A stretch of DNA of 64,000 bases from Streptomyces africanus (GTDB lineage Bacteria > Actinomycetota > Actinomycetes > Streptomycetales > Streptomycetaceae). Within the stretch, counting starts at the first letter, position 1; each line of letters begins with the position of its first letter. This document shows positions 51,615 through 61,931 of the stretch, piece after piece. The notes beneath the pieces were generated by a model. The model made no database searches. It had not been told where the DNA came from and was given only the letters and a program-made list of their open reading frames with translations. Where the stretch lies: the NCBI RefSeq assembly GCF_002150735.1, contig NZ_MUKA01000268.1, positions 1 through 64,000 on the forward strand, written 5' to 3'. The position numbers were made by a program, and so were the translations under genes.

Positions 51615-52391
51615 TCACCGTCCCGTCCACCGCGCGGGGCGGCGCTCGGCGAAGGCGGTCATGCCCTCGCGTACGTCCGCCGAGGCCATCAGGGTCTTCA
51701 TCTCCCCGCGCTGGAAGGCGAAGGCGTCGGCGTCGGGCGCTCCGTCGGCGGCGTGGACGACGCGCTTGACGGCCGCGAGGGCGAGCGGGGCGTTCTCCGC
51801 GAGCCGTTCGGCCAGCCGGAGCGCCTCGGCGACGGCCTCGCCGGAGACCGTGACCCGGTTGGCCAGGCCCAGTTCGCCGGCGCGGCGGCCGTCGACGGGT
51901 TCGCCGGTCAGCAGGAGTTCCATGGCCAGGTGGTGCGGGATGCGCTTGGGCAGCCGGATCACGCCGCCGCCCGCGGCGATCAGCCCGCGCTTGACCTCGG
52001 GCAGCCCGAACCGGGAGTCCTCGGCCGCGACGATCAGGTCGCAGGCCAGGGCCAGTTCGAAGCCGCCGCCCATGGCGTAGCCCTCCACGGCGGCGATCAG
52101 GGGCTTGGCCGGTTCGGCCTCGGTCAGTCCGCCGAAGCCGCGGCCTTCGACCTCGGGCGACTCGCCGCGCAGCGCGGCCTTGAGGTCCATGCCTGCGCTG
52201 AACGTGCCGCCCTCGCCGGTCAGGACGCCGGTCCGCAGCTCGGGGTCGGCCTCCAGTTCGTCCAGGGCGGCGGTCAGGCCGGTGGCGACCGCGGCGTTCA
52301 CGGCGTTGCGGGCCTCGGGACGGTCGAGGGTGATCAGCAGGGCGGAGCCGATGCGTTCGGTGCGGACGACGGGGGTGGTGGGGGTGCTCAT
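51615..52391 (-). CDS. enoyl-CoA hydratase/isomerase (crotonase) family protein
   Basis: A 258-residue crotonase. The oxyanion-hole loops GGTFSAGMDLKA and VEGYAMGGGFELALACDL and the later GLPEVKRGLIAAGGGV are complete. One catalytic acid lies in LPEVK, the other position (Gly in AMGGG) is typical of hydratases with one Glu. It lies between the CoA-transferase and decarboxylase genes with short spacers. Confidence 0.9.
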   Translation of the reverse strand: MSTPTTPVVRTERIGSALLITLDRPEARNAVNAAVATGLTAALDELEADPELRTGVLTGEGGTFSAGMDLKAALRGESPEVEGRGFGGLTEAEPAKPLIAAVEGYAMGGGFELALACDLIVAAEDSRFGLPEVKRGLIAAGGGVIRLPKRIPHHLAMELLLTGEPVDGRRAGELGLANRVTVSGEAVAEALRLAERLAENAPLALAAVKRVVHAADGAPDADAFAFQRGEMKTLMASADVREGMTAFAERRPARWTGR

Positions 52392-52410
52392 GGCTGTCCT
52401 CCTGTGACGG

Positions 52411-53580
52411 TCAGCGGGCGGCGGTGTCGAGCTCGGCGAGGACGTCCTCGGTGTCCTGGCCGGCGACCGGCGCCAGGCGGCGGATCGAGCCGGGGGTGGC
52501 GGAGAAGCGCAGCGGGATGCCGATGGTGCGGACGGTGCCCTCGGTCGGGTGTTCGACGGTGTCGAGGAGGTGACCGTCGCGCACGTAGGGGTCCTCGTGG
52601 GCGCGGTCCAGTTCCAGCACCGGGGCCATCGGGATGCTGTGCTTGGCGCACACCTCCGCCCACTCGTCGGTGGTCAGCGCCGGGGCGCAGGTCTCCAGGA
52701 GCGCGGCCAGGTCCTCGTGGTCGGCGCTGTCGATGGCGTCGCCGTTCACGCGCGGGTCCTCGGCGAGGTCCGGGCGTCCGGCGGCGGTGAAGAAGTCCCG
52801 GTAGTTCTGCGGGTTGTACGGCATGACGCAGGCCAGGCCGTCCTTGGTGCGCACCGCCTTGTGGCCCTTCAGCATCGACAGGGGGAAGCCGGTGGGGCCG
52901 GTCTCGGGCACGTGGGTGTGTCCCGCCAGGTGCTCGACCAGGTTGAACGCGATCAGGGTGTCGGTCATCGGGATCTCGACGAGCTGTCCCTGCCCGGTCC
53001 TGTTCCGGTGCAGGAGGGCGGCGAGCACGCTGTAGGCGATGGTCAGGGAGGAGACCTTGTCGCCGATGATGGTGGGCAGGTAGACGGGTTCGCCCAGCGC
53101 GCGGTCGGCGATGTCGACCAGGCCGGATGCGGCCTGCACGGTCTCGTCGTAGGCGGCGTTGCCCGCCCGGTCGGAGTCGCTGCGGAAGCCCTGGGCGTGC
53201 GCGTAGACGAGCCCCGGGTTGCGGGCGGCGATGTCGTCGTAGGACATCCCGAGGCGGTGCAGGGCGCCCGGCCGCATGTTGGTGATCAGCACGTCCGCGG
53301 TGTCGATCAGCTTCAGCGCCCGCTCGCGGTCGGTGTCGTCCTTGAGGTTGAGGGCGACGCTGCGCTTGTTGCGGTTGACGTTGAGGTTCAGCGGGGTCAT
53401 GCCCGGCGTGGTGCGGTAGTGGCCCACGCGCACGGTGTCGGCGGGCGACTCGATCTTGATCACGTCGGCGCCCAGGTCGCCGAGGATCTGTGCCGCGTAG
53501 GGGCCCATCACCACGGTCGACAGGTCGATCACGCGGATGCCTTCCAGGGGGCCGGTGGCGGTGTCCGTGATGTCCGTCAT
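52411..53580 (-). CDS. CaiB/BaiF-family (type III) CoA-transferase
   Basis: A 389-residue enzyme starting at ATG 53580 with GAAGGA upstream. GIRVIDLSTVVMGPYAAQILGD, VIKIESP, LNVNRNKRSVALNLKD and the catalytic Asp in QGFRSDSDRAG fit the formyl-CoA/carnitine CoA-transferase class. It would activate a carboxylic acid by transferring CoA, making it the entry step of the operon. The promoter probably lies in 53590-53680, with a CTAAGTTAG palindrome at 53628-53636. Confidence 0.9.
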   Translation of the reverse strand: MTDITDTATGPLEGIRVIDLSTVVMGPYAAQILGDLGADVIKIESPADTVRVGHYRTTPGMTPLNLNVNRNKRSVALNLKDDTDRERALKLIDTADVLITNMRPGALHRLGMSYDDIAARNPGLVYAHAQGFRSDSDRAGNAAYDETVQAASGLVDIADRALGEPVYLPTIIGDKVSSLTIAYSVLAALLHRNRTGQGQLVEIPMTDTLIAFNLVEHLAGHTHVPETGPTGFPLSMLKGHKAVRTKDGLACVMPYNPQNYRDFFTAAGRPDLAEDPRVNGDAIDSADHEDLAALLETCAPALTTDEWAEVCAKHSIPMAPVLELDRAHEDPYVRDGHLLDTVEHPTEGTVRTIGIPLRFSATPGSIRRLAPVAGQDTEDVLAELDTAAR

Positions 53581-53682
53581 CGCTTTTCCTTCAACTCCTT
53601 GCTTCGCCATGTATGTGTATCTGGAAACTAAGTTAGCAAGGGGGGAGCGGAGACCGGAAACAAATGGAGTGACCAATAAGCG

Positions 53683-53717
53683 AAAGGCGGTATGACCGCA
53701 GTGGTCATACCGCCTTT
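53683..53717. terminator. strong hairpin between the LysR gene and the CoA operon
   Basis: AAAGGCGGTATGACC and its complement flank GCAGT, a perfect 15-bp stem, followed on the minus strand by TTTCGCTTATT. It should end LysR transcripts before the operon promoter. Confidence 0.8.
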
Positions 53718-53746
53718 GGCTAATACTTTTCGAATACCTGAGCGGG

Positions 53747-54667
53747 TCAGGTGTGAAGCGGCTCGGCGAAGATCTCGCGGGCGGCGGCGACGACTTCCTC
53801 CAGGTCACCGCCGTGCGCCCGGTCCTTGCGCCAGAGTAGACCGGTCTCCAGCCGGGGGTGGAAATCCGAGAAGGGCAGGACGGTCACATTGTCGAGACGG
53901 TAATTCTGCACGGGGCTCCGCGGGTCCAGCATGGAAATGGAGAATGCCAGGCCGCTGGACACTATCTCGGAAACTCCGTCGAAGGTCGCGCTGCCGATTT
54001 CGATCCGTTTCTTGATGCCGAGCTCGGCCAGCTGCTGGTCGAGACCGCGGAAATACGCGTTGGTCACGGCCGTGGGCGAGCCCGCGTAGGCGAGTCCGGA
54101 CAGTTCCGCCAGGGCGATCGACTCCCGCCCCGCGAACCGGTCCCTGGGCACGACCGCGCCGAGGCGCTCCGACATCACGGACAGCTGTTCCAGGGCCGGG
54201 TCGCCGCCGACCGGGAGCCGGGCCAGGGTCAGCGCCAGTCTGCCGTCGCACACCGCGTCGACCAGCCGCTCGGTGCCGCCCGGCCAGCGTTTGATCTCGA
54301 ACCGGTCGCAGACCCGCTCGGCGAGGGCGGCCATCCGCTCGCGCAGGTCCGGATGGATGCCGCTCGGGACACCGAGCAGCAGGGTGGTCCGCCGGGGCCG
54401 GGCCGTCTCGTCCAGCCGCCACTGGATGGAGTCGACCTGCTCCAGGACCCCGCGGGCGATCGGCAGCAGCGCGCTGCCGGCCGGGGTGAGCCGCACATGG
54501 TGGGTGTCGCGGTCGAAGAGCCGGTGTCCGAGTTCGTTCTCGAGATCCTTGATCCGCCGGCTCAACGGGGAGGCCGCCATGTGCAGTTTGCGGGCGGCGG
54601 TGGAGAAGTTCAGTTCTTGGGCGACGGCGACGAAATAGCGCAGGTGCAGGAGCTCCACGCGGTTCAC
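53747..54667 (-). CDS. LysR-family transcriptional regulator
   Basis: A 306-residue LTTR. The HTH LNFSTAARKLHMAASPLSRRIKDLENELGHRLF is canonical, followed by a two-lobed effector domain (LLLGVPSGIHPDLRERMAAL onward). GTG 54667 starts one base after the GNAT stop. It probably senses the acid or CoA ester degraded by the downstream operon and activates it; the binding site may be the AT-rich 53590-53680 region. Confidence 0.9.
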   Translation of the reverse strand: MNRVELLHLRYFVAVAQELNFSTAARKLHMAASPLSRRIKDLENELGHRLFDRDTHHVRLTPAGSALLPIARGVLEQVDSIQWRLDETARPRRTTLLLGVPSGIHPDLRERMAALAERVCDRFEIKRWPGGTERLVDAVCDGRLALTLARLPVGGDPALEQLSVMSERLGAVVPRDRFAGRESIALAELSGLAYAGSPTAVTNAYFRGLDQQLAELGIKKRIEIGSATFDGVSEIVSSGLAFSISMLDPRSPVQNYRLDNVTVLPFSDFHPRLETGLLWRKDRAHGGDLEEVVAAAREIFAEPLHT

Positions 54668-54668
54668 C

Positions 54669-55217
54669 CTAACCGCTGCGGTCGGCGGTCTCCGGGGCCG
54701 CGGGGCCGGGGAGTTCCTTCTCCAGCAGGGTGAAGGACTTGGGCGCCCCGCCCGGTTGCGACTTGCCCTCCTTCCGGCCGACGACGCGGTAACCGGCGTC
54801 CCGGTAGTAGGCGTTGAGCTGTGCGTTCCCGGCCAGGCAGTCCAGGCGGACCCAGGTCCGTCCGGCCTCGGCCACCCGGCGTTCCGCGGCCTCCAGCAGC
54901 CGCCGTCCTGTCCCGGGCGGTGCGCTGCTCCGGTCCACCATGAGCCGGTGCACGTACCCGGCCACGGGCGGCTGCGGCCCCCAGGCGGCCTCGTCCTCCC
55001 ACCACAGCTCCCAGGCCCCGGTGACGTGCCCGCCGGCCTCCGCGAGCCAGACCTCGCCGTGCGCCATGACCTGGCGGAAGTGGCCCTCGTCCAGCTCCCC
55101 GGGCCGCCACTGCCCGGTGATGCCGCGGGCCAGCATCCAGCGGGCGGCGTCGTCGCGGAGGCGGACGAGGGTGGGCAGGTCGGCTTCGGTGGCGAGGCGG
55201 ACGCGTAGGTCATTCAC
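54669..55217 (-). CDS. GNAT-family N-acetyltransferase
   Basis: A 182-residue GNAT protein from GTG 55217. The acetyl-CoA site reads VHRLMVDRSSAPPGTGRRLLEAAE (Q/RxxGxG/A variant with PGTGRR), followed by VRLDCLAGNAQLNAYYRDAGY. The substrate is unknown. It is divergent from the caspase-Hsp90 gene and directly upstream of LysR, perhaps co-transcribed with it. Confidence 0.85.
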   Translation of the reverse strand: MNDLRVRLATEADLPTLVRLRDDAARWMLARGITGQWRPGELDEGHFRQVMAHGEVWLAEAGGHVTGAWELWWEDEAAWGPQPPVAGYVHRLMVDRSSAPPGTGRRLLEAAERRVAEAGRTWVRLDCLAGNAQLNAYYRDAGYRVVGRKEGKSQPGGAPKSFTLLEKELPGPAAPETADRSG

Positions 55218-55354
55218 CCGGGGATCGTCGCACAATCGTCCGATGACGATCCGTGAGGACCGCTGCTCGTACCGCACTTGACCGATCCGACCCCGCCGCG
55301 TCCCCGCCTGATGGAAACTCTTGGGGCAGGTCGGAGGGGGAACCGGGGGACCAA

Positions 55355-58300
55355 GTGGAAGACGACAGGCGTATCGCCCTGCTCATCGGGGTGGGCGAGA
55401 ACCCGGGGGCGGAGCGTCTTCTGCCCTCGCTGGCGGCGACGGTCGACGCCGATCTGCGTGTCCTGCGCGCCTCCCTGGAGGGCAGCGGCTACGAAGTGCA
55501 GGCGCTGACGAACCCCACCCGGAACGAGATCACCGAGCGCGTCTCCGACGTGTCCGCGAGCGCGCCGCCCGGCAGCACCCTGCTCCTGTACTTCACCGGG
55601 CACGGCGTCCGGATCGGCACCACCGACTACCTGGTGCCCGCCGACGCCTGCGCCCCCGCCGGCGACGACACGGCCGGGTGGGAGCGGCCCCACGTACGGG
55701 AATCGCTCCTGGAGGCCGACATCAGCCGGTATCTGGCCAACTGCCGGGCCGGCACGGTGCTGTGGCTGATCGACGCCTGCCGCCAGGCGGATGCCGGGCG
55801 GGGCGGCGTCTTCGGCAGCAACGTCGTCAAGGGACCCCCGCACAGCGGTTTCGCCATGATGACGAGCTGCGGCCCCGGCGAACTCAGCGGCGGCGCGCAG
55901 ACGGGCAGTTTCTTCACGGCGGCGCTCGCCCGGGCCTTCGACCCGCTGACCGAGGCCACGACGGTGGAGCAGGTGTACGAGAGGGCCAGGCGCGACACCC
56001 GGACGCTCGCCGTCGAGGCGCAGGCCGGGCCGCAGCAGGTCCTGATCCACTACGGCACCGACTTGGCGGAGCGCACCAAGTCCCTGGTGGTCGCCGAGGG
56101 CAGACGGCTGCTGGAGGCGTGGCAGGACGCCGTGCGCACACCGGCCCTGTGGGAGCGGGTCCCGGAGTGCGACGCGGGCGCCGTCGCGCATTTCCAGGAG
56201 TGTCTGTCCGCGCTGGCCACGCAGGCCGCCCGGCACGTCCACCATGCCCAGCGGCGGCTGCCCGATCCGTGGGCCGACGACGAGTACCCGGTCCGGCTGC
56301 TGAGCGACCGCCTCCCGCTGCTGCTGCCCAAGGGCGCCGAACTGTCCGCCCTGGAGGTCACCGCGCTGATCGCCGGAGTCCTGTTGCACGAGACGGCCTG
56401 GGCCGAACGGCTGGGCCAGGCCGCCGGGTTCCATCCGCAGATGGTGTGGCGTGACGACGACGCCGGCGACCAGCGGCGGCACTACGAGCAGATCACCGAG
56501 CACTATCCCCAGATCACCGAGAAGCTCACGGGCTCCTACCGCTGGTTCGGGGACCCCGCGGACGACCGGCACGCCGTCACGCTGTGGCTGGTGCACCGCT
56601 GGATCGAGGAGCGGTTCGCGACCGACGAGGAGGCCGTGCCCGCGGTGTTCGCCGACCGCTTCACGGCCCGGCTCCTCGACGTGGCACCGCCGGCGGCGGG
56701 CGAGCGGCTCGGCGGCCGGGCGGAGGCGCTGTCCCAGGCGCTGCGCACGGTCGCCGCGGGCCTCGTCCTCGGGGCCCCGCCGGAGGACCAGCGGCTGCCG
56801 CCGGACCGGCACGTCGTCCGCAGGACACCGTGGCGCCTGCGCGTGCGGCCCCTCGCGGCGCTGCTGCGGCTCGCGGGGCTGCTCGCCTTCGACACCCGGT
56901 GTCTGCCCGAGGTGCTGGCCGAGCATCTCGCCGTCTCCGACCCGGTGGTGCCGCACGAGGTGATCACGGTGCTCCGGGACGCCTTCTGGGTCCCCGACGG
57001 GGACGGCGACACCGCCTCGTATCTGCATCTGGACGCGGTCTGCCCGCATCCGGCGCTGCACGCGGCACTCGCCACGGTCGTCGAGGACGCCGACGACCTC
57101 GGTCACCTCCTGCGCGAGTCGGCCCACCGCCTTCCGCAGGACGAGGCCGCGCTGCTTCGGGGGCTCCCCGCGCGGCTGTCCGACCACGGGCTGCGGCCGG
57201 ACCGCCGGGACGGCACGGACGCCTACGACGTGCCGCTCGCCCGTTTCTCGCTGGCGCAGACGGAGATCCGCCGCCTGCTGATGGGCGAGAAACTGTACGA
57301 CGGCGAGCCGGAACTCGCGCTGCGGGAGCTGTACCAGAACGCGATGGACGCCTGCCGCTACCGGGAGATGCGCGTCCGGTACCTGCGGGGTCTCGGCCGG
57401 GAGCCGGGGGCGTGGGCGGGCCGGATCCGTATCGAGACGGGCGAGGACAGCCGCGGTCCCTACATCGAGTGCGTGGACAACGGCGTCGGCATGACCGTCG
57501 ACCAGCTCAAGAACACCTTCACCCGGGCCGGCCGCCGCTTCGACCAGTCCCACGCCTTCCGCCGGGAGCAGGCCGCGTGGCTGCGGCACGACAGTACGCT
57601 GCGGCTCTACCCCAACAGCCGGTTCGGGATCGGCGTCTTCAGCTACTTCATGCTCGCCGACGAGATGACCATCGTGACCCGGCCGGTCGGCACGGACGGT
57701 CGTCCGGCCGAGAAGGCGCTGCGCGTCGAGATCCCCGTCAGCGGCAGCCTCTTCCGGGTCCGGGAGGAGGACGAACGCGACGGCACGGCACTGCCCGAGG
57801 GCGGCACGCGCGTCCGGCTGCACCTGCGCCGTGCGGGGGCGCTGCCCGGGGGCTCCGCCGTGTCGGTGCTGCGCTCGCTGGTCCTTCTCGGCGAGTTCCT
57901 GCTCGAGGTGCGCGACCAGGACGGCACCGAGGAGGTCTGGCTGCCCGGGCAGCTCAAGTCCGGTGAGGAACCCGGCGCGTTCTCCACCCGGTTCGCCGTC
58001 GAGGCGGTGCCGGGCACGCTGTGGTGGGTCTCGGACAAGGGAGCGATCGTCTGCGACGGAATCGCCACGGACGAGCGGCCCTTCGGATACGTGCTCAATC
58101 TGTCGGGCGCGCACGCGGGCGAACTCAGCGTCAACCGCAAGAAGCTGGAGAAGTACGACGTCCTGTGGGCGCAGGAGCAGTTCCGGCAGGGGGCCCGGGC
58201 GTTCCTCGACGAGGCGGTGGCGGTGCCGGATCTGGAATGGCTGTGGAACATGGAGACCCGCGAGCCCTCGATCGCGCCCATCCTGTGGCAGGTCCTGCGG

Positions 58301-60421
58301 GGCCACGGGGTGCACGCGTCGCCCCGCCACGGCCGGCGGATCAACCTTGACGAACTCGGCTGGTTCAGGCTGGACGCCGCTCTGTACTCCCGGCGCGGCC
58401 GGAGCGAGGAGGACACGGCCTGCAGGCTGGTCCGGCCCTGGCGGCTGGGCGCCCTCGGTACCGAGCACCGGGACCCGCACGCGGCGCCGCCGCTGACGCT
58501 CTCGGGCCACCCCGTACCGCAGCCGGGCTGGGCCGACATCGCGGAGAAGGTCGAGGGCGACTGGCGGTTCGCGGTCCGGATGGCCGACGCGCAGGGGACG
58601 ACCGTGGCGGAGGTGCTCCGCGCGACGCGGGGCCTGCGCGTCGCGCATCCGCAGCTGGCCGGGCCGGCCGTCCTCGGTGACGGTGACCTGGACTGGGAAC
58701 CGGGCCGCACCGACTGGTACGTCACGACCGGGCTCCTCGGCAGGACGCGTGACCCGCTGGACGGCCTCACCACCCCCTGGGGACGCCGTGTGGCCAAGCG
58801 GCGGGCGGGCGACGAGATTCACTACCGGCACCCGCCCGAGGACCTCTCCGGCATCGCCCGCGCCTCCGCCATGTTCCAGAGGCCGCTCGGCGAGCTGGCC
58901 GAGGCGTGCGCCCGGTACGCGCCGTTCGTGGGCAGGCCGCTGGGCGCCGTCCCGGACCACCACCGCGACCACGTCTGCACCGACGACGAGCTGAAGCTCC
59001 TCTACCTCCGGGAGGACAAGTACGACTGGCGGCCCGCCGTCCACCCCTGGGACGTACCGGTCGTGGCCGACGCCACGGGCCTCGACCCGGGCGAGGCGCA
59101 ACGGCGCATGGCCGCCTTCGGCTGGCTGGGCCGCCCCGTGCCCGATCCGGTCCTGACCGCACGCTGGGGCGCCGTACCGGCCGAGCTGCTCGGCATCCTG
59201 CGCACCTACCTCGTCCCCCGCGCCGGCGGCCGCCCCGTGCTGCCCTGGGCCGCCACCATCGACCTGGCCGCGGAGCACGAGCTCTCCGTGTGGGAGGCCG
59301 AACGCCTCCTGGCCCGTGAGACGGAGGGCCTCGGAGTGGACCACCGACGGCGCTACACCCGGCGCTCGCCCGGACGGGACGTGGTCCTCTCACCCGACGT
59401 CGCCCCTCTCGTCCGGCGGCTCCACCAGTCGGAGATCCGCCTGGAGAACGGCGTCTCGCTCCGGGACCTCGCGTCCGTCCGCTCCCACACCACGTCGTGG
59501 GAGGAACTGTCCTGGCACGCGGACGAGTTGAGAGAGGCAGGGGTGGACATCCCGGACGCCGGAAGCCTGCTGCGCGCCTGGGACGAGCTGCCCACGCCCA
59601 GCAGATACGCGTTCTCCGGGGAGGATCCCAACTGGGACGGTGCCGACTACCCCGTGCCGGCCACCTCGGCCGTGCTGTTCACCGCCAGCCAGCGGCTCCG
59701 GCAGCGGCTGTCGGACCTGTGGGACACCGCGCACCGGGAGGCCCGCAACCTGGGGCTGGGCGCCGGGCTGGTGGCTCCGCGCCCGCCCGAGGAGCTGCGG
59801 ACGTTCGTCCCGACGCACGACGAGATGGCGGCGCTGGTCGAGACGGGTCCGCACGAGGAGACCGACTACGAGTGGTTCGAGACGCCTCGCTGGATCCCGC
59901 TCACCGCGCAGCGGCTCGTGGGCTACGCCCGCGCACGCAATCTCGGTGCGCGGGCGGCCTATCGGGCGCTGGCTCCCCTGCGTGCCATCGGTGCCCTCGT
60001 GCCGGAGCTGTCCGCCGAGGCGGAGGCCGCCCTGCCGGACGACGTGCCCACCGCCCACGACGCCGTGGCGGTCGACCCGGAGTACCGCGTCTCCGCGCCC
60101 GGCGCCCCGCTGCACCCGCTCGATCTGGTCGGCATCGCCGGCCGCCTCGGTGAGCCGGTGCGGCACACCTGGGAACGGCGCATCACTCCCTACCTCGCCC
60201 TGGAGGCGTCACCCCCGTCCGTCACCGCCGTACCCGGCGTCGTGCCCGGCTGGCAGGACCTGGCGATCCTCTCCGAGGGCCTCGACGGGCGACTGCCCGC
60301 ACTGACCGGCCCGGTCGGGCAGGACCGGATCGAGCGCTGTGCCCGTGCGGTGGGTGAGACCCCCGAGTGGGTACGCCGGCGACTGGAGGTCTACGCGGGG
60401 CTGTTCGGGCTCCGATTCTGA
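55355..60421 (+). CDS. caspase-like protease + Hsp90/GHKL ATPase + winged-helix array protein
   Basis: A 1688-residue protein. Residues 5-235 are a caspase-fold (C14) protease with catalytic His83 (TGHGVR) and Cys142 (LIDACRQ). Residues 240-640 are helical and unassigned, with LLHETAW at about 343. A complete Hsp90-type ATP site follows: [10 protein letters not shown] (Glu658, Asn662), DNGVGMT (Asp708) and RFGIGVFS (756). From about 1060 to the end, degenerate 50-60-residue modules repeat ([35 protein letters not shown]), probably winged helices. GTG 55355 follows GGGGGA. The layout matches actinobacterial conflict-system proteins; a defence role is inferred. Confidence 0.82.
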   Translation: MEDDRRIALLIGVGENPGAERLLPSLAATVDADLRVLRASLEGSGYEVQALTNPTRNEITERVSDVSASAPPGSTLLLYFTGHGVRIGTTDYLVPADACAPAGDDTAGWERPHVRESLLEADISRYLANCRAGTVLWLIDACRQADAGRGGVFGSNVVKGPPHSGFAMMTSCGPGELSGGAQTGSFFTAALARAFDPLTEATTVEQVYERARRDTRTLAVEAQAGPQQVLIHYGTDLAERTKSLVVAEGRRLLEAWQDAVRTPALWERVPECDAGAVAHFQECLSALATQAARHVHHAQRRLPDPWADDEYPVRLLSDRLPLLLPKGAELSALEVTALIAGVLLHETAWAERLGQAAGFHPQMVWRDDDAGDQRRHYEQITEHYPQITEKLTGSYRWFGDPADDRHAVTLWLVHRWIEERFATDEEAVPAVFADRFTARLLDVAPPAAGERLGGRAEALSQALRTVAAGLVLGAPPEDQRLPPDRHVVRRTPWRLRVRPLAALLRLAGLLAFDTRCLPEVLAEHLAVSDPVVPHEVITVLRDAFWVPDGDGDTASYLHLDAVCPHPALHAALATVVEDADDLGHLLRESAHRLPQDEAALLRGLPARLSDHGLRPDRRDGTDAYDVPLARFSLAQTEIRRLLMGEKLYDGEPELALRELYQNAMDACRYREMRVRYLRGLGREPGAWAGRIRIETGEDSRGPYIECVDNGVGMTVDQLKNTFTRAGRRFDQSHAFRREQAAWLRHDSTLRLYPNSRFGIGVFSYFMLADEMTIVTRPVGTDGRPAEKALRVEIPVSGSLFRVREEDERDGTALPEGGTRVRLHLRRAGALPGGSAVSVLRSLVLLGEFLLEVRDQDGTEEVWLPGQLKSGEEPGAFSTRFAVEAVPGTLWWVSDKGAIVCDGIATDERPFGYVLNLSGAHAGELSVNRKKLEKYDVLWAQEQFRQGARAFLDEAVAVPDLEWLWNMETREPSIAPILWQVLRGHGVHASPRHGRRINLDELGWFRLDAALYSRRGRSEEDTACRLVRPWRLGALGTEHRDPHAAPPLTLSGHPVPQPGWADIAEKVEGDWRFAVRMADAQGTTVAEVLRATRGLRVAHPQLAGPAVLGDGDLDWEPGRTDWYVTTGLLGRTRDPLDGLTTPWGRRVAKRRAGDEIHYRHPPEDLSGIARASAMFQRPLGELAEACARYAPFVGRPLGAVPDHHRDHVCTDDELKLLYLREDKYDWRPAVHPWDVPVVADATGLDPGEAQRRMAAFGWLGRPVPDPVLTARWGAVPAELLGILRTYLVPRAGGRPVLPWAATIDLAAEHELSVWEAERLLARETEGLGVDHRRRYTRRSPGRDVVLSPDVAPLVRRLHQSEIRLENGVSLRDLASVRSHTTSWEELSWHADELREAGVDIPDAGSLLRAWDELPTPSRYAFSGEDPNWDGADYPVPATSAVLFTASQRLRQRLSDLWDTAHREARNLGLGAGLVAPRPPEELRTFVPTHDEMAALVETGPHEETDYEWFETPRWIPLTAQRLVGYARARNLGARAAYRALAPLRAIGALVPELSAEAEAALPDDVPTAHDAVAVDPEYRVSAPGAPLHPLDLVGIAGRLGEPVRHTWERRITPYLALEASPPSVTAVPGVVPGWQDLAILSEGLDGRLPALTGPVGQDRIERCARAVGETPEWVRRRLEVYAGLFGLRF

Positions 60422-60431
60422 GGCACCGCTG

Positions 60432-60894
60432 TCAGGCGTCCTCGATCGTGATGAAGGGATCCCACTGGAAGTAGCCCTTCAGCTGGCGGTGGCGGTCCAG
60501 GATCTGGAAGAAGAAGTGGTAGACGACCTTGCCGGGCTGTTTGACGGTCGTGCGCCAGTAGTGGTCCTGGTAGCGCTGGGTGTCGAACTCCGGCCTGCCC
60601 TCGGTGCCCTCCTTCGGCAGCGGGTAGACGCCGCTGACCACCTCGATCTCCGGTGTCCTGATGAGCTGGTACTGGCTGTCGCTGCTCACGTACCGGTAGA
60701 GCAGTGCCTTGTAGTCGCTGCCGAGCGACAGGGTCGTCTCCCGCCACTTGATGCTGTCCCCGGGCTCGGCGCGCAGGTTCAGCTCGGCGCCCGACGTGCC
60801 GACGATGTGGTCCTGGCGGGTGGTCATGTAGATCAGGCGCGGGTCGACCTGCGTGGGCGCGTCGGGGTTGCGGGACGCGCCCGGGTTGCAGCCG
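60432..60894 (-). pseudogene. AidA/PixA (inclusion-body) family gene, 5' truncated
   Basis: The frame contains [41 protein letters not shown] and [11 protein letters not shown], ending with [12 protein letters not shown], the full-length end of PixA/AidA family proteins. The N-terminal third is missing: at about 60894 the sequence switches to an amine-oxidase reading in another frame. Translation could still begin at ATG 60827 (131 residues). PixA proteins form inclusion bodies in other bacteria; here the gene is a relic or a shortened form. Confidence 0.7.
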
Positions 60895-61110
60895 GCCGGC
60901 GACGAGGCCGGTGATGCCGGCGCCGATGACGAGGATCTTCTTGCGCGGGTGCGGGGTCGGGCCGAGGCGGCCCGTGTCGATCAGGGTGTGCAGATAGCCG
61001 AGTTTGAGGTCGGAGCCGTCCGGCCCGACGAGGAGGAGTTCACGGGCGAGCCTGAGGCAGGTCTGCCAGCGGGCACGGGCGGCCGAGTCGTCCCGGGATA
61101 AGTCGGTCAT
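60895..61110 (-). pseudogene. flavin monoamine oxidase gene, N-terminal fragment
   Basis: Starting at ATG 61110, 72 codons read [15 protein letters not shown], then [20 protein letters not shown] and [16 protein letters not shown], the N-terminus and FAD-binding GxGxxG of Streptomyces L-amino-acid/monoamine oxidases. The remaining 400-odd residues are absent; the sequence passes straight into the AidA/PixA remnant, with GCCGGCCGGC at the junction. Confidence 0.7.
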
Positions 61111-61283
61111 AGCTTGCGATCGCAGATATGCCGAAACGATTTCGCGGTTTCCTCCGGAGACAAAGTCCGGAAAACGCCGATCACGCCGCCTGACGGGATT
61201 TCGACTTGCGGCCCGTCACGCCCGCCAACAATTCACTAATGGAATGTGGAAATCCTGGGACCGATGTGCCGCGGGAGACAAAA

Positions 61284-61313
61284 GGGCCCGCCCCGGATTC
61301 GGAACGGGCCCCT
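61284..61313 (-). terminator. terminator of the SH3-like protein gene
   Basis: On the minus strand GGGCCCG pairs with CGGGCCC around a 14-nt loop and is followed by TTTT, 20 bp after the stop codon. Confidence 0.7.
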
Positions 61314-61332
61314 TCGGGTCAGCGGAGCTCGC

Positions 61333-61686
61333 TCAGTCGAGCACGATGCACGTCGTGGGCACCCAGCCCTTGGTGCCCCGGTAGTTGATGTAGTCGAACT
61401 GGTCGCTGCCCTGGCCGCACTTGCTGTCGTACCACTTGGCCTTCTCGTTCTTCAGGCTGCAAGCGTTCTTCCCCTTCGGGAAGAGCCCGAGGGCGGTTCC
61501 CGAAATGCTCTTCGTCTTGCGGATCTTGACGCTCTCCCGCGCCTTCACCTTTTCTCCGCGCGAGCAGGCGGCAGTCACGGACGCATCGCCCGAGGAAGCG
61601 ACCGGCGCGGCCACCGCGGGAGTTGAGGAGAAGGCGAGACCCGCCAGCGCCACGACACCCAGTGCGCCCATTACCTTCTTGCGCAT
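61333..61686 (-). CDS. small secreted protein with bacterial SH3-like domain
   Basis: A 117-residue protein with a signal peptide (MRKKVMGALGVVALAGLAF, cut near AVAA). KARESVKIRKTKSISGTALGLF and NYRGTKGWVPTTCI match the first and last strands of SH3b domains, which bind cell-wall peptides. It has four Cys (CSRGEK, CSLK, KCGQG and CIVL), so disulphides are likely. There is no catalytic domain. ATG 61686 is the only start with a signal peptide; GGGGTG lies upstream. Confidence 0.78.
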   Translation of the reverse strand: MRKKVMGALGVVALAGLAFSSTPAVAAPVASSGDASVTAACSRGEKVKARESVKIRKTKSISGTALGLFPKGKNACSLKNEKAKWYDSKCGQGSDQFDYINYRGTKGWVPTTCIVLD

Positions 61687-61931
61687 GACACCCCGTTCTT
61701 TGGAATTACTTCGCGGTCGAATCCAACCTATCAGCCCGGCAGTGACACACCGTCGAATGGCGAATGGGTGACGGAAAGGACTTGTGCCGGTTCCGTGAAA
61801 GGGACGCAGATCGGGCGGGAATCCCGGTCCGGGGTTGTTCGGGCCGCGGAACGGGTGGCCGAACAATCCGCCCGCCGGATGGACTGGGGCCTGCGGTACC
61901 GGTTGGTCGCGGCACGGAAAGGGGTCGTCGG

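Noticed and set aside
55214-59344. 1376-codon open frame on the minus strand
   Set aside because: It is the antisense shadow of the caspase-Hsp90 gene; its translation is Arg/Gly/Asp-rich without domains, a common artefact in GC-rich DNA.
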